Assembly: GCF_902809865.1 (NCBI RefSeq)
Contig: NZ_CADDWH010000001.1
Span: 2,604,001 to 2,668,000, forward strand
Source of the DNA: Halobacillus sp. Marseille-Q1614
GTDB lineage: Bacteria; Bacillota; Bacilli; Bacillales; Halobacillaceae
Length of the DNA stretch: 64,000 nucleotides
Direction of reading: 5' to 3'
Both the position numbers and the translations under genes were made by a program. The notes beneath the pieces are model-generated. The model saw nothing but the letters and a program-made list of their open reading frames with translations. It made no database searches and was not told the origin of the DNA. Shown piece by piece: positions 1-8,216 of this stretch (its first letter is position 1; every line of letters begins with the position of its first letter).

Positions 1-1
1 C

Positions 2-1165
2 GATGGAACAGTAGCAGAATATAATGGTTATCACATCCTCTTCGGTTTAGCAGGAGATCCTGATAACCCTAATGACACCTTTATCTATATGTTCTATAAA
101 GATGCAGACGATAAATCTATTGACGACTGGAAGAACGCCGGGCGAGTATTCGACGAAGATGACAAATACAAAGCCAACGATAAATACTTAAAAGACCAAT
201 CAGAAGAATGGTCCGGTTCAGCAACCTTCACTTCTGATGGGGAAATTCGTTTATTCTATACAAACCGCACAGAATTTAACACAGAAAAAGAGCTTTACGG
301 AAAACAGACGCTGACAACAGCGCAGGTGAACGTTTCTGAACCAAAAAACGGCACCCTTAATGTAGACGGTGTAGAAGATCATAAATCTATCTTCGAAGGC
401 GGCGACGGATCCGTTTACCAAAACGTCCAACAAGCTTTCGGCGGCGGTGACATTAACTGGAATGAAAACCATACATTTAGAGATCCTCACTACATCGAGG
501 AAAACGGCCGCAAATACTTAGTGTTTGAAGCAAATACAGGTACTGACTTTGGATATTCTGGAGAAAAATCTCTTTACAACAAAGCATATTACGGAAATAG
601 TGAAGAATACTTCCAGGAAGAGAAAGCTAACTTGCTGGAAAGTCCTAAAAGAGAATTTGCAGAACTAGCGAATGGCGCTATTGGCATTATTGAAATCAAT
701 GACGACTACACGCTTAAGAAAGTTATGGATCCATTAGTTGCTTCTAATACCGTAACGGATGAAATTGAACGTCCTAACATTTTCAAGAAAGATGGCAAGT
801 GGTACTTGTTCACAAGTGCCCGCGGTTCGAAGATGACCATTGACGGCATCGATGATGAAGATATTTACCTGTTAGGTTACGTTGCGAATTCCTTAACAGG
901 AGAATTCAAGCCGATGAACAAAACAGGAATTGTCCTGCACCATGACCTTGACCCTTATGATGTAACGTGGAATTACGCGCACTACGCCATTCCTCAAGAA
1001 AATAGCGACGAAGTTGTCGTCACAAGTTATATGACAAACAGAGGTTATTTTGAAGAGGAAAAGTCAACTTTCGCCCCAAGCTTTAAGTTAGAGCTTAATA
1101 ATAAGAAATCTTCTGTCGTAGAAGACAGCATTCTAGAACAAGGACAAATTGTTGACGAAGAATAG
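2..1165 (+). CDS. sacB: levansucrase (GH68), 5' end outside window
   Basis: Secreted levansucrase that splits sucrose and builds levan. The reading frame is open from base 2, before any start codon, so about 85 N-terminal residues (signal peptide and, from family numbering, the nucleophile Asp region) lie upstream; 387 residues are visible against about 473 in Bacillus subtilis SacB. The GH68 RDP motif is seen at 479-487 (Asp is the transition-state stabiliser) and the DEIER motif at 758-772, whose second Glu is the acid/base. Many Asp and Glu residues suggest an enzyme adapted to salt. It is followed by a terminator and then by a levan hydrolase gene, the same order as sacB-levB in B. subtilis. 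Family assignment is secure; which fructan it makes is not shown. Confidence 0.95.
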   Translation, partial: DGTVAEYNGYHILFGLAGDPDNPNDTFIYMFYKDADDKSIDDWKNAGRVFDEDDKYKANDKYLKDQSEEWSGSATFTSDGEIRLFYTNRTEFNTEKELYGKQTLTTAQVNVSEPKNGTLNVDGVEDHKSIFEGGDGSVYQNVQQAFGGGDINWNENHTFRDPHYIEENGRKYLVFEANTGTDFGYSGEKSLYNKAYYGNSEEYFQEEKANLLESPKREFAELANGAIGIIEINDDYTLKKVMDPLVASNTVTDEIERPNIFKKDGKWYLFTSARGSKMTIDGIDDEDIYLLGYVANSLTGEFKPMNKTGIVLHHDLDPYDVTWNYAHYAIPQENSDEVVVTSYMTNRGYFEEEKSTFAPSFKLELNNKKSSVVEDSILEQGQIVDEE

Positions 1166-1176
1166 GAATTAGTTTG

Positions 1177-1213
1177 AAAAGGAAATGCCAATGATGAATT
1201 GGCATTTCCTTTT
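1177..1213 (+). terminator. intrinsic terminator after sacB
   Basis: A 15-bp perfect stem (1177-1191 with 1199-1213), a 7-nt loop and a run of T. It separates levansucrase from the downstream levanase gene, which must be read through or have its own promoter. Confidence 0.85.
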
Positions 1214-1255
1214 TTAAAATAGTGATAAATATAAAAGAAGAGGTGAATAGACAAC

Positions 1256-2842
1256 ATGAAGAAAAAATTAACAAAGAAATCACTTCTTTGGACATTAATT
1301 GTCCTCTCCTCTCTCTTTCTTTTAACCCTCGGGGTATTATGGATCAACCAGCCAGAAGAACAGGAAGAGGAACCAAGCATTGATAAGACGCACCGTGCCG
1401 ATTACCATTTCACTGCACCGGACCATTGGAAAAATGACCCGCAGAAACCAATTTATTTAGATGGAAAATATCATTATTATTACCTATATAACGGAGACTA
1501 TCCAAGTGGCAATGGAACCGAGTGGCGTCATGCTGTATCCAAGGATTTAATTCACTGGAAAGATGAAGGAGTCGCCATTCCAAAGTATACGAATGAAAAC
1601 GGTGATCCATGGTCTGGTTCTGTTGTTGTTGATAAAAACAATACAGCAGGATTTGGAGAAGATGCTGTAGTGGCAATCGTTACGCAGCCTTCTGCTAATG
1701 GAAAACAGGAGCAATACCTTTGGTACAGTACGGATAAAGGCCAAACGTTCAACTCATATAGTGACGAGCCGGTGATGGCTAACCCTGGCGCGGAAGATTT
1801 CAGAGATCCGAAAATCATCTGGGATAAAAACACGGAAAAATGGGTGTTGCTGATGGCGGAAGGCACAAAAATTGGCTTTTACGAGTCTGAGAATCTAAAA
1901 GACTGGAACTATACCGGCGGATTTCAAACCGAAGATATTGGATTGGTCGAATGCCCTGACCTTTATATGATGCGGGCAGACGACGGTACTTTGAAGTGGG
2001 TCCTAGGGGCAAGCGCCAACGGTAAATCGATTGGTAAACCTAACACCTATGCCTACTGGACCGGTGAATATAATGGACAGGAATTTATCGCCGACAATGA
2101 AAATCCAAAGTGGCTGGACTATGGATTTGATTGGTATGGCGGCGTTACCTTTGCCGATGGAACGAGTGAGGATAAGCTAAGCTATCGTTACGCGTTAGCA
2201 TGGATGAATAATTGGGATTACGCCAATAATACTCCAACGATGAATGAAGGTTTCAATGGCTTGGATTCTATCGTCCGTAAAATTGAATTAAAGAAAAGTG
2301 AGGATAATACGTATCACCTCACCTCTCAGCCTAACGAGAACTTAGACAAGTTAACGAAGTCGAAGGATTTTTATGAAAAAATCGAGGTCGATGGAGCAAA
2401 AACATTGAAATCGAAAGGGACAGCTTATCAGATTGAAGCCGATGTATCCTGGTCAGAGCTCGAGAACTTAGGTTTACGCCTTCGAGAATCAGACGATCTA
2501 ACCCGGAATGTCAATGTTGGAATTTCTGCAAAAGGCAGCTACTCTTATGTAAATCGCGGGTCAACAGATCAGCCGGATGATAGCGGAGATTACGTGGAGA
2601 GCCAAGCCCCATTTGATGGCATTAAAAAGAATGTCCATTTAAAAATACTAGTAGATAAAACGAGTATTGAAGTATTTATTGATGATGGAAAAGTCGCCCA
2701 TTCTCAACGAATTTTCCCTCCCCTAGAAGATGAGGGGATTACGCTGTTTTCTGAAGGTGGACAGGCTGTTTTTGAAAATGTAGCGATCAAGCACTTTCAA
2801 TCGATTCATAAGCAGAACGAACCAGATCAACAGACTCCTTAA
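1256..2842 (+). CDS. levB: membrane-anchored endolevanase-like GH32 hydrolase
   Basis: Glycoside hydrolase family 32, likely a levan-cleaving enzyme acting outside the cell. Residues 10-30 form one hydrophobic N-terminal segment (uncleaved anchor or signal). The catalytic five-blade propeller shows WKNDPQ at 58-63 (Asp61 nucleophile; the family's usual WMNDPNG is altered here), RDP at 183-185 and EC at 232-233 (Glu232 acid/base). Residues from about 360 to 515 form the C-terminal beta-sandwich. Length (528 aa) is close to B. subtilis LevB (516 aa), which also lies directly after sacB. The start is the ATG preceded by AAGAGGTGA. Endo rather than exo action is inferred from synteny only. Confidence 0.85.
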   Translation: MKKKLTKKSLLWTLIVLSSLFLLTLGVLWINQPEEQEEEPSIDKTHRADYHFTAPDHWKNDPQKPIYLDGKYHYYYLYNGDYPSGNGTEWRHAVSKDLIHWKDEGVAIPKYTNENGDPWSGSVVVDKNNTAGFGEDAVVAIVTQPSANGKQEQYLWYSTDKGQTFNSYSDEPVMANPGAEDFRDPKIIWDKNTEKWVLLMAEGTKIGFYESENLKDWNYTGGFQTEDIGLVECPDLYMMRADDGTLKWVLGASANGKSIGKPNTYAYWTGEYNGQEFIADNENPKWLDYGFDWYGGVTFADGTSEDKLSYRYALAWMNNWDYANNTPTMNEGFNGLDSIVRKIELKKSEDNTYHLTSQPNENLDKLTKSKDFYEKIEVDGAKTLKSKGTAYQIEADVSWSELENLGLRLRESDDLTRNVNVGISAKGSYSYVNRGSTDQPDDSGDYVESQAPFDGIKKNVHLKILVDKTSIEVFIDDGKVAHSQRIFPPLEDEGITLFSEGGQAVFENVAIKHFQSIHKQNEPDQQTP

Positions 2843-2874
2843 CGAGGATTCCCTTTCATCAAGGAAAACTAATG

Positions 2875-2903
2875 TTGACAGCAAAATTTTCCCATGCTAG
2901 TAT
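2875..2903 (+). promoter_or_regulatory. sigma-A promoter of metE leader
   Basis: A perfect -35 TTGACA (2875-2880), a 17-bp spacer and -10 TAGTAT (2898-2903). Transcription should start near 2910, just before the S-box aptamer, so the leader is about 520 nt long. Confidence 0.8.
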
Positions 2904-2926
2904 TCTTGTAATCTTAATAATAGAAT

Positions 2927-3039
2927 CTCTTATTTAGAGAGGTGGAGGGACTGGCCCGATGAAACCCGGCAACCTATCAGCTTGTAAAAGTTGATTGAGG
3001 TGCTAATTCCAGCAAAGCTAAGGCTTTGAAAAATAAGAG
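2927..3039 (+). ncRNA. SAM-I (S-box) riboswitch aptamer
   Basis: The P1 stem pairs CTCTTATTT (2927-2935) with AAATAAGAG (3031-3039). The S-box core is visible: AGAGGTGGAGGGACTGGCCC, then GATGAAACCCGGCAACC, then the GGTGCTAATTCCAGCA segment. When SAM is bound, P1 is stable and the terminator just downstream can form. This is the first of two aptamers in one leader. Confidence 0.95.
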
Positions 3040-3054
3040 GGGTGTACGTGTATA

Positions 3055-3080
3055 AACCTCTCACTTCGAGAGGTTTTTTA
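3055..3080 (+). terminator. S-box expression-platform terminator
   Basis: AACCTCTC (3055-3062) pairs with GAGAGGTT (3068-3075), followed by a T run. Its left arm can alternatively pair with AGAGGGG at 3036-3042 at the end of P1, the usual S-box antiterminator arrangement. Confidence 0.85.
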
Positions 3081-3104
3081 TATACACGGTCCAATAACTT
3101 CATA

Positions 3105-3298
3105 TCGTAGATCACTTAGGTGTCGGCTATGGTTAGTCGACTTAAAAGGGAAGCCCGGTGAAAATCCGGCACGGTCCCGCCACTGTAAATGGGAGCATCC
3201 TGCAAACATGTCACTAGCTTTACGCTGGGAAGACGCAGAGATGTGAAGATCATAAGTCAGGAGACCTGCCTGTAGATCAGACACTACAACCTACGAGG
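3105..3298 (+). ncRNA. cobalamin riboswitch aptamer
   Basis: Contains the conserved cobalamin core: AAAAGGGAAGCCCGGTGAAA, CCGGCACGGTCCCGCCACTG, GGGAAGACG, and the B12 box AAGTCAGGAGACCTGCC (3254-3270). Exact ends are approximate; CGTAG near 3106 and CTACG near 3291 may form P1. It starts about 25 nt after the S-box terminator. Confidence 0.95.
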
Positions 3299-3368
3299 AA
3301 TAGGGAGGTGTAACGCAGCAGGACTAGTCTGTCTTCTTAAGACGGACTGCGAACATGCGCTTATATCA

Positions 3369-3398
3369 ATCTCTCTTGTAGACAAGAGGGATTTTTTT
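3369..3398 (+). terminator. cobalamin riboswitch terminator
   Basis: A 10-bp stem with one G-U pair (3369-3378 with 3383-3392), a 4-nt loop and seven T. It lies 33 nt before the metE start, so B12-bound leader should terminate here. Confidence 0.85.
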
Positions 3399-3430
3399 AT
3401 GGTCTAAAAATGAACCCGGGAGGAATTAGA

Positions 3431-5728
3431 ATGGCGAAGGCAATTAGTTCAACAATCGGTTATCCTAGAATCGGTGAAAAGCGGGAATGGAAGAAAACAC
3501 TCGAACAATATTGGAAAGGCAATTTATCTAAAGATGAATTATTAACCGAAATGGAATCTCTTCGGCTGAATGATATTAAAAAGCAAAAAGCTATCGGAAT
3601 TGATCTTATTCCTGTTGGTGATTTCAGCTTATATGATCACGTGCTTGATACATCGATCATGTTTGGCTTTATCCCTGAACGCTTTGGGGAGCAAGAAGAT
3701 AGAGATACGCTGGACAAGTACTTTGATATCGCACGCGGTAATAAAGACGCTGTCGCCTCAGAAATGACAAAATGGTTTGATACTAACTATCACTATATTG
3801 TTCCAGAAATTGATGGGGATACGGAGCCGGCACTGACAAAGAACCGCCTGCTTCCCTACTTCCTAGAAGCGAAACAAAAGCTTGGAATCATTGGAAAACC
3901 GGTAATTCTTGGACCCATTACATTTTTAAAATTAGCCAAAGGGTTCAAACCGGAAGATTTTAATAAGCTGCTGAACAAACTTGTCCCCCTCTACATACAA
4001 GTTATAAAAGAGCTTGAAAGTGCTGGTGCTAAGTGGATTCAAATGGATGAACCTATACTGAATACGACTCTGACAGACGAGGATATTACACGATTTAAAG
4101 ACGTCTATCATACGATTAATCAGGAACTGAACAGCGTAAAAATCATCCTTCAAACTTATTTTGAAGCCGTAGATGATTATGAAGAAGTCGTTTCCCTTCC
4201 AGTAGACGCCATCGGTCTTGATTTTATCCATGACGACGGAGCCAATTTAGCCGCCTTGAAAAAGCATGGCTTCCCTAGTGATAAAATTCTTGCAGCAGGG
4301 GTTATTAATGGTCGTAACATTTGGAAAGCAGATATAGACCAAACCTTTACACAGCTTGAAACAATCACTGAAGATATAGATAAAGAGCGGCTCATTATCC
4401 AGCCTTCCTGCAGTCTGCTGCATGTACCTGTGACGGTTTCTACAGAAAAGGACTTGGATCCCCTGTTAAAAGACACGCTGTCGTTTGCTGACCAAAAACT
4501 AGAAGAAACGCTTGTTTTAACAGATGGTTTAAATAAAGGGAGAAAAACCATTGAAAACAAAATACAAGAGCAGACAAGGAGTATCGAGAAACTATGGAAT
4601 TCAGCTGACCGAAATAATCAAAGAGTCCAAAAGGAAGTGGAGTTTTGGAAGGAAGTAAACCCTGAACGCAATGCTCCCTTCTCCATTCGTCAAAAGATTC
4701 AACAGGATTTTTTCAAGCTTCCTTTATTGCCGACGACAACGATCGGCAGTCTTCCACAGACGACGGAAATTCGCCAGGGACGACTCAAATGGCGAAGAGG
4801 CGAATGGTCAGATAACGAGTATGGGGCTTTCATTGAAACGAATATTGCAGAATGGATCGAGCGGCAGGAAGAAATAGGACTTGATGTTCTCATCCATGGG
4901 GAATTTGAACGGAATGATATGGTTGAGTTCTTTGGTGAAAAGCTTGACGGCTTCGCTTTCACCAGATATGGCTGGGTCCAATCCTATGGATCCCGCTGCG
5001 TGAAACCTCCCATTATTTATGGTGATGTCGCTTTAAACGAACCGATGACCGTTAAAGAAATCTCCTATGCACAGTCGCTGACAGACAAACCGGTGAAAGG
5101 AATGCTGACCGGCCCGATCACAATCTTAAACTGGTCCTTTGTCCGAGAAGACCTCCAGGGATCTGAGGTCACAAAACAAATCGCTTTAGCGCTGCAGAAA
5201 GAAATTAGATGGTTAGAGGAAAACAACATTCACATGATTCAAGTAGATGAACCGGCTCTTCGAGAAGGACTGCCTTTAAAATTAAATAAGCAGCAAGACT
5301 ATTTAGACGAAGCCGTTTATGCTTTTAAACTCGCCACTTCACCCGTCAAAGACAAAACGCAAATCCACACGCATATGTGCTATTCCGAATTTGGAGAGAT
5401 TATGGATACGATCGACCAACTGGATGCCGATGTCATCTCTATTGAAGCGGCTCGCAGTCACGGAGAACTGATTGCAGAGTTTGAAAAACAGTCCTATGCA
5501 AAAGGAATTGGACTAGGAGTCTACGATATTCATAGTCCACGTGTTCCGGCTGTAGTAGAAATGGAAAAATCTATTCTTCGTGCTTTAGAAGTCCTGCATC
5601 CTCGCCAATTTTGGGTGAATCCAGACTGCGGGCTAAAAACACGCGGAATCAGTGAAACGGTTACCTCCCTTACCCATATGGTGCAAGCCGCGAAGAATAT
5701 TAGAAACAAAGTGAAACAGAATGTATAA
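3431..5728 (+). CDS. metE: cobalamin-independent methionine synthase MetE
   Basis: Transfers the methyl group of 5-methyltetrahydropteroyltri-L-glutamate to homocysteine to make methionine, without B12. 765 aa, full family length, with two barrel halves. Zinc ligands are seen at His648, Cys650, Glu672 and Cys733, each exactly 7 positions after the E. coli ligands (641, 643, 665, 726). The N-terminus reads MAKAISSTIGYPRIG. The start at 3431 is chosen over an in-frame ATG at 3410 because GGGAGGA ends about 6 nt before it. It is monocistronic, ends at paired hairpins, and is controlled by the SAM-I and cobalamin riboswitches. Confidence 0.97.
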   Translation: MAKAISSTIGYPRIGEKREWKKTLEQYWKGNLSKDELLTEMESLRLNDIKKQKAIGIDLIPVGDFSLYDHVLDTSIMFGFIPERFGEQEDRDTLDKYFDIARGNKDAVASEMTKWFDTNYHYIVPEIDGDTEPALTKNRLLPYFLEAKQKLGIIGKPVILGPITFLKLAKGFKPEDFNKLLNKLVPLYIQVIKELESAGAKWIQMDEPILNTTLTDEDITRFKDVYHTINQELNSVKIILQTYFEAVDDYEEVVSLPVDAIGLDFIHDDGANLAALKKHGFPSDKILAAGVINGRNIWKADIDQTFTQLETITEDIDKERLIIQPSCSLLHVPVTVSTEKDLDPLLKDTLSFADQKLEETLVLTDGLNKGRKTIENKIQEQTRSIEKLWNSADRNNQRVQKEVEFWKEVNPERNAPFSIRQKIQQDFFKLPLLPTTTIGSLPQTTEIRQGRLKWRRGEWSDNEYGAFIETNIAEWIERQEEIGLDVLIHGEFERNDMVEFFGEKLDGFAFTRYGWVQSYGSRCVKPPIIYGDVALNEPMTVKEISYAQSLTDKPVKGMLTGPITILNWSFVREDLQGSEVTKQIALALQKEIRWLEENNIHMIQVDEPALREGLPLKLNKQQDYLDEAVYAFKLATSPVKDKTQIHTHMCYSEFGEIMDTIDQLDADVISIEAARSHGELIAEFEKQSYAKGIGLGVYDIHSPRVPAVVEMEKSILRALEVLHPRQFWVNPDCGLKTRGISETVTSLTHMVQAAKNIRNKVKQNV

Positions 5729-5744
5729 GTAATTAAATCCAAAA

Positions 5745-5812
5745 AAGCTCCTTGCATAAGCAAGGAGCTTCAGCTTGTAGAGAAACCCCGGGTTTTTCTA
5801 CAAGTTTTTTTC
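5745..5812 (+). terminator. double terminator after metE
   Basis: Two consecutive hairpins: AAGCTCCTTGC with its complement (5745-5755/5760-5770), then CTTGTAGA... with ...TCTACAAG (5774-5804) followed by eight T. Confidence 0.85.
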
Positions 5813-5869
5813 TATCCCCGCAGGAGCGCCCTCCCTTTTTCGCGGACGAACTCCTGATTTGGGACCATT

Positions 5870-6550
5870 CTAACTCAAAACCTTTTCCTTTAATTGATCA
5901 ATAATAGCAGGGCCCACAGAAAGACAAAAATCTATTTCACTATCAGACACTTCTTCAGCATGGACCGCTTTTCTAGTAATTATATCAATAGCTTTTATCC
6001 CGTCACTCACTCCGGGCGCAATCACTCTTTTCTGTAAAAGAACATTCGCCATTTCTGGAATTGGAATACTGGCTTGCTGCAGATCCAGTTTCCTGGCAGC
6101 CATTCGCTTGAGTTCTTTCTCAAGCGAATACCTGATTTTAAACAGCTTCATCGTCTTTGAGTTGATTTCTTCCGTAACTTGAGTTGCAGAGAGTTTGGGC
6201 TTTTCCATAACAATAGAGCCTTTCAGTTCTTTTAACTGTTCTTCATTTAACTCGTTTGAAAAATAGAGGTTGTTGGAGTTCGTGTTATTGAGAAGAAATT
6301 TGATTTCATTCAAGCTCGTTGCGATCTGCTCCTGCACTTCTTCCAGTTCTTTTTTAAAGGTAAGGCCAAACAAACTCATCTCTGCAAAAAAAGGTAAGAA
6401 TGCCAGTACGATAAATAGTACGAATATCAAATAATCAAAAGGCTGGGCGCGTGCAGATGTTAAAGATTCAAACCTTAATAAAAGGAGAGAAACAGAGATT
6501 AATAATAAACACAGCCACCAGATGATTTTAAATTTATTATTAATTTTCAT
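5870..6550 (-). CDS. two-helix membrane protein of unknown function
   Basis: I do not recognise this 226-aa protein. Two hydrophobic helices are seen near residues 8-25 and 40-62, then a charged cytoplasmic part with a likely coiled coil (about 65-90) and a helical C-terminal region from about 130 to the end. The last 60 residues (VLLQKRVIAPGVSDGIKAID, then a stretch with RKAVHAEEVSD) resemble the helical ends of bacterial DUF4145-like or HEPN-like proteins in general form; this is only an impression. It stands alone between metE (convergent) and the trehalose-type EIIBC gene, with no clear operon partner. Confidence 0.7.
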   Translation of the reverse strand: MKINNKFKIIWWLCLLLISVSLLLLRFESLTSARAQPFDYLIFVLFIVLAFLPFFAEMSLFGLTFKKELEEVQEQIATSLNEIKFLLNNTNSNNLYFSNELNEEQLKELKGSIVMEKPKLSATQVTEEINSKTMKLFKIRYSLEKELKRMAARKLDLQQASIPIPEMANVLLQKRVIAPGVSDGIKAIDIITRKAVHAEEVSDSEIDFCLSVGPAIIDQLKEKVLS

Positions 6551-6639
6551 ATGCCATCCTCCCTATAGTGAATGCTTTAGAGTCATTATATTTCTATAAA
6601 TTGTAAAAAGATATAGGTTCATTCTACTGAAATCTATTT

Positions 6640-6667
6640 AAAAGAGGCTCCCGGCAAGGAACCTCTT
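6640..6667 (-). terminator. probable terminator of treP
   Basis: On the minus strand AAGAGGTTCC pairs with GGAGCCTCTT with one mismatch, followed by a short T-rich stretch. It sits 11 nt after the treP stop. Confidence 0.55.
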
Positions 6668-6677
6668 ACAGAAAAAA

Positions 6678-8096
6678 CTATTCGTTATTAGAGTGAAACA
6701 TTTTAGCTTTAGAGAAAAACAATGTTAATCCTACAGTAACGATAAACGTGATTCCCATCCCGATGAAATAAGAAGCCCAGTGTTCAGGATAGACAGAAAG
6801 GAATGATAGAACTCCTCCTACTCCCACTGAAGTAGCTTTTACTTGTTGAAAGGCGATGAACGCACTTCCGATTGCGCTTCCGATCATGACGGCAATGAAA
6901 GGATAGCGAAAACGAAGGTTTATCCCGTAAATCGCCGGCTCTGTAACCCCGAGCCATGCAGAAATTGTTGCTGTTAAAGATACCCCTCTTAGTTTTAGAT
7001 TATGTTTAAGAAGGAAGAACATCGTCAAAGTAGCTGCGCCTTGCGCAAGCGTGGCCGTTTCGCTGACTGGCCACAGCGTAACATATCCAAGTGTTCCGGC
7101 CATCTGCAGGTTTACTCCTAGGAAGATGTGGTGCATTCCTGTAATAACAAGAGGTGCTGAAATAAATCCATAAACTCCTCCGGCAATTGCAGGAGATACT
7201 TCAAACAAATACAGAATGCCATCTGTAATCCAGTTAGATCCTGTCATTGTAATCGGACCAATGACGATAAAGGTAAGCAGTCCGGCAAAAATAAGAGCAA
7301 GCGGTGCGACAAAGATCATTTGCAGGTTTCCTGGGATAAAGCTCTTCAAATGTCTCTCCGCCCAGACCAACAGCCATGTAGCAAAAATAACCGGGAGAAC
7401 TTGTCCCTGGTAACCGATTTTCGCTACGTCCCAGCCAAACATGTTCCAATATTCAACGTCTCCTGGGTTCTCAGCATAAGCGTAAGCTGACATTAACTCC
7501 GGGTGGACTAAAAGCAGTCCGAGCACGATCCCGAGCAGCTGGCTTCCGCCAAATTTCCTTGCAGCCGACCAGGTAATCAATACAGGCAGGAACGTAAAGG
7601 CGGTGTTGGCCACAACAGCTATAAATTCAGCAAAACCTGTCCATCCCGTATAAACATCTAACAGCGACTGATCATCAAAAAAGATTCCCGGGTTTGCCAG
7701 TAAGTTGTTTAACCCGAGCAGCAAACCTGCCGCTACAATTGCCGGCAGAATCGGAATAAAGATATCAGCCAGAACGCGGACACCTTTTTGGATAAGATTC
7801 CCCTTTTCCGCATTTTTCTTTTTCATCTCATCTTTACTAACTTCATCCGCACCCGTCTGCTTCATAAATTCGTTATAAACTTTTTCTACCGTTCCGGGTC
7901 CGATAATAATCTGAAATTGCCCGCTTGCAGAGAAAACTCCTTTGACTAAATCATTTTCTTCCAATTTCTTCACATCAACAGCGCTTTCATCTTCAAGCAT
8001 CAGACGCAGCCGTGTCACACAGTGTGTTGCACTGTTTACGTTACTGGCGCCACCGACATTTTCTATAATTTTGGTAACGTTTTCTTTAAAACTCAT
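6678..8096 (-). CDS. treP: PTS trehalose-type EIIBC permease
   Basis: Phosphotransferase enzyme II that imports and phosphorylates a disaccharide, by resemblance trehalose (to trehalose 6-phosphate). 472 aa. EIIB domain at 1-85 with the phosphorylated Cys26 in THCVTRLRL; EIIC from about 105 with roughly ten membrane segments, the ITGMHH loop near 320 and GVTEPAIYG near 390. There is no fused EIIA, so it must borrow a glucose-type EIIA. Many stretches match B. subtilis TreP closely from memory (ADIFIPILPAIV, YQGQVLPV). It is divergent from a glycosidase gene and near a TreR-type repressor. Sucrose EIIBC (SacP) is the main alternative; the TreR neighbour favours trehalose. Confidence 0.85.
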   Translation of the reverse strand: MSFKENVTKIIENVGGASNVNSATHCVTRLRLMLEDESAVDVKKLEENDLVKGVFSASGQFQIIIGPGTVEKVYNEFMKQTGADEVSKDEMKKKNAEKGNLIQKGVRVLADIFIPILPAIVAAGLLLGLNNLLANPGIFFDDQSLLDVYTGWTGFAEFIAVVANTAFTFLPVLITWSAARKFGGSQLLGIVLGLLLVHPELMSAYAYAENPGDVEYWNMFGWDVAKIGYQGQVLPVIFATWLLVWAERHLKSFIPGNLQMIFVAPLALIFAGLLTFIVIGPITMTGSNWITDGILYLFEVSPAIAGGVYGFISAPLVITGMHHIFLGVNLQMAGTLGYVTLWPVSETATLAQGAATLTMFFLLKHNLKLRGVSLTATISAWLGVTEPAIYGINLRFRYPFIAVMIGSAIGSAFIAFQQVKATSVGVGGVLSFLSVYPEHWASYFIGMGITFIVTVGLTLFFSKAKMFHSNNE

Positions 8097-8115
8097 AAAA
8101 AAATCCCCCCACTTT

Positions 8116-8129
8116 CTAAATCGCTTTCA
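8116..8129. promoter_or_regulatory. possible cre site before treP
   Basis: CTAAATCGCTTTCA matches the CcpA consensus TGWAANCGNTNWCA at 12 of 14 positions and lies 20 nt before the treP start. Confidence 0.45.
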
Positions 8130-8143
8130 AAATAACTTGAATG

Positions 8144-8159
8144 ACTTGTTTAAACAAGT
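8144..8159. promoter_or_regulatory. palindromic operator between treP and the glycosidase
   Basis: ACTTGTTTAAACAAGT is a perfect 16-bp palindrome with the TTGTNNNNACAA form expected for TreR/HutC-type GntR repressors. Placed in the divergent promoter region, it could control both genes at once. Confidence 0.6.
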
Positions 8160-8216
8160 TCATTATAGTACAGTATAAATTGTTGTCAAGAAATTTCAAA
8201 CAAGGAGTGTTGTCAT

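Noticed and set aside
251-490. Minus-strand frame opposite levansucrase
   Set aside because: Antisense to a strongly conserved GH68 coding frame, with no ribosome site and no recognisable product.
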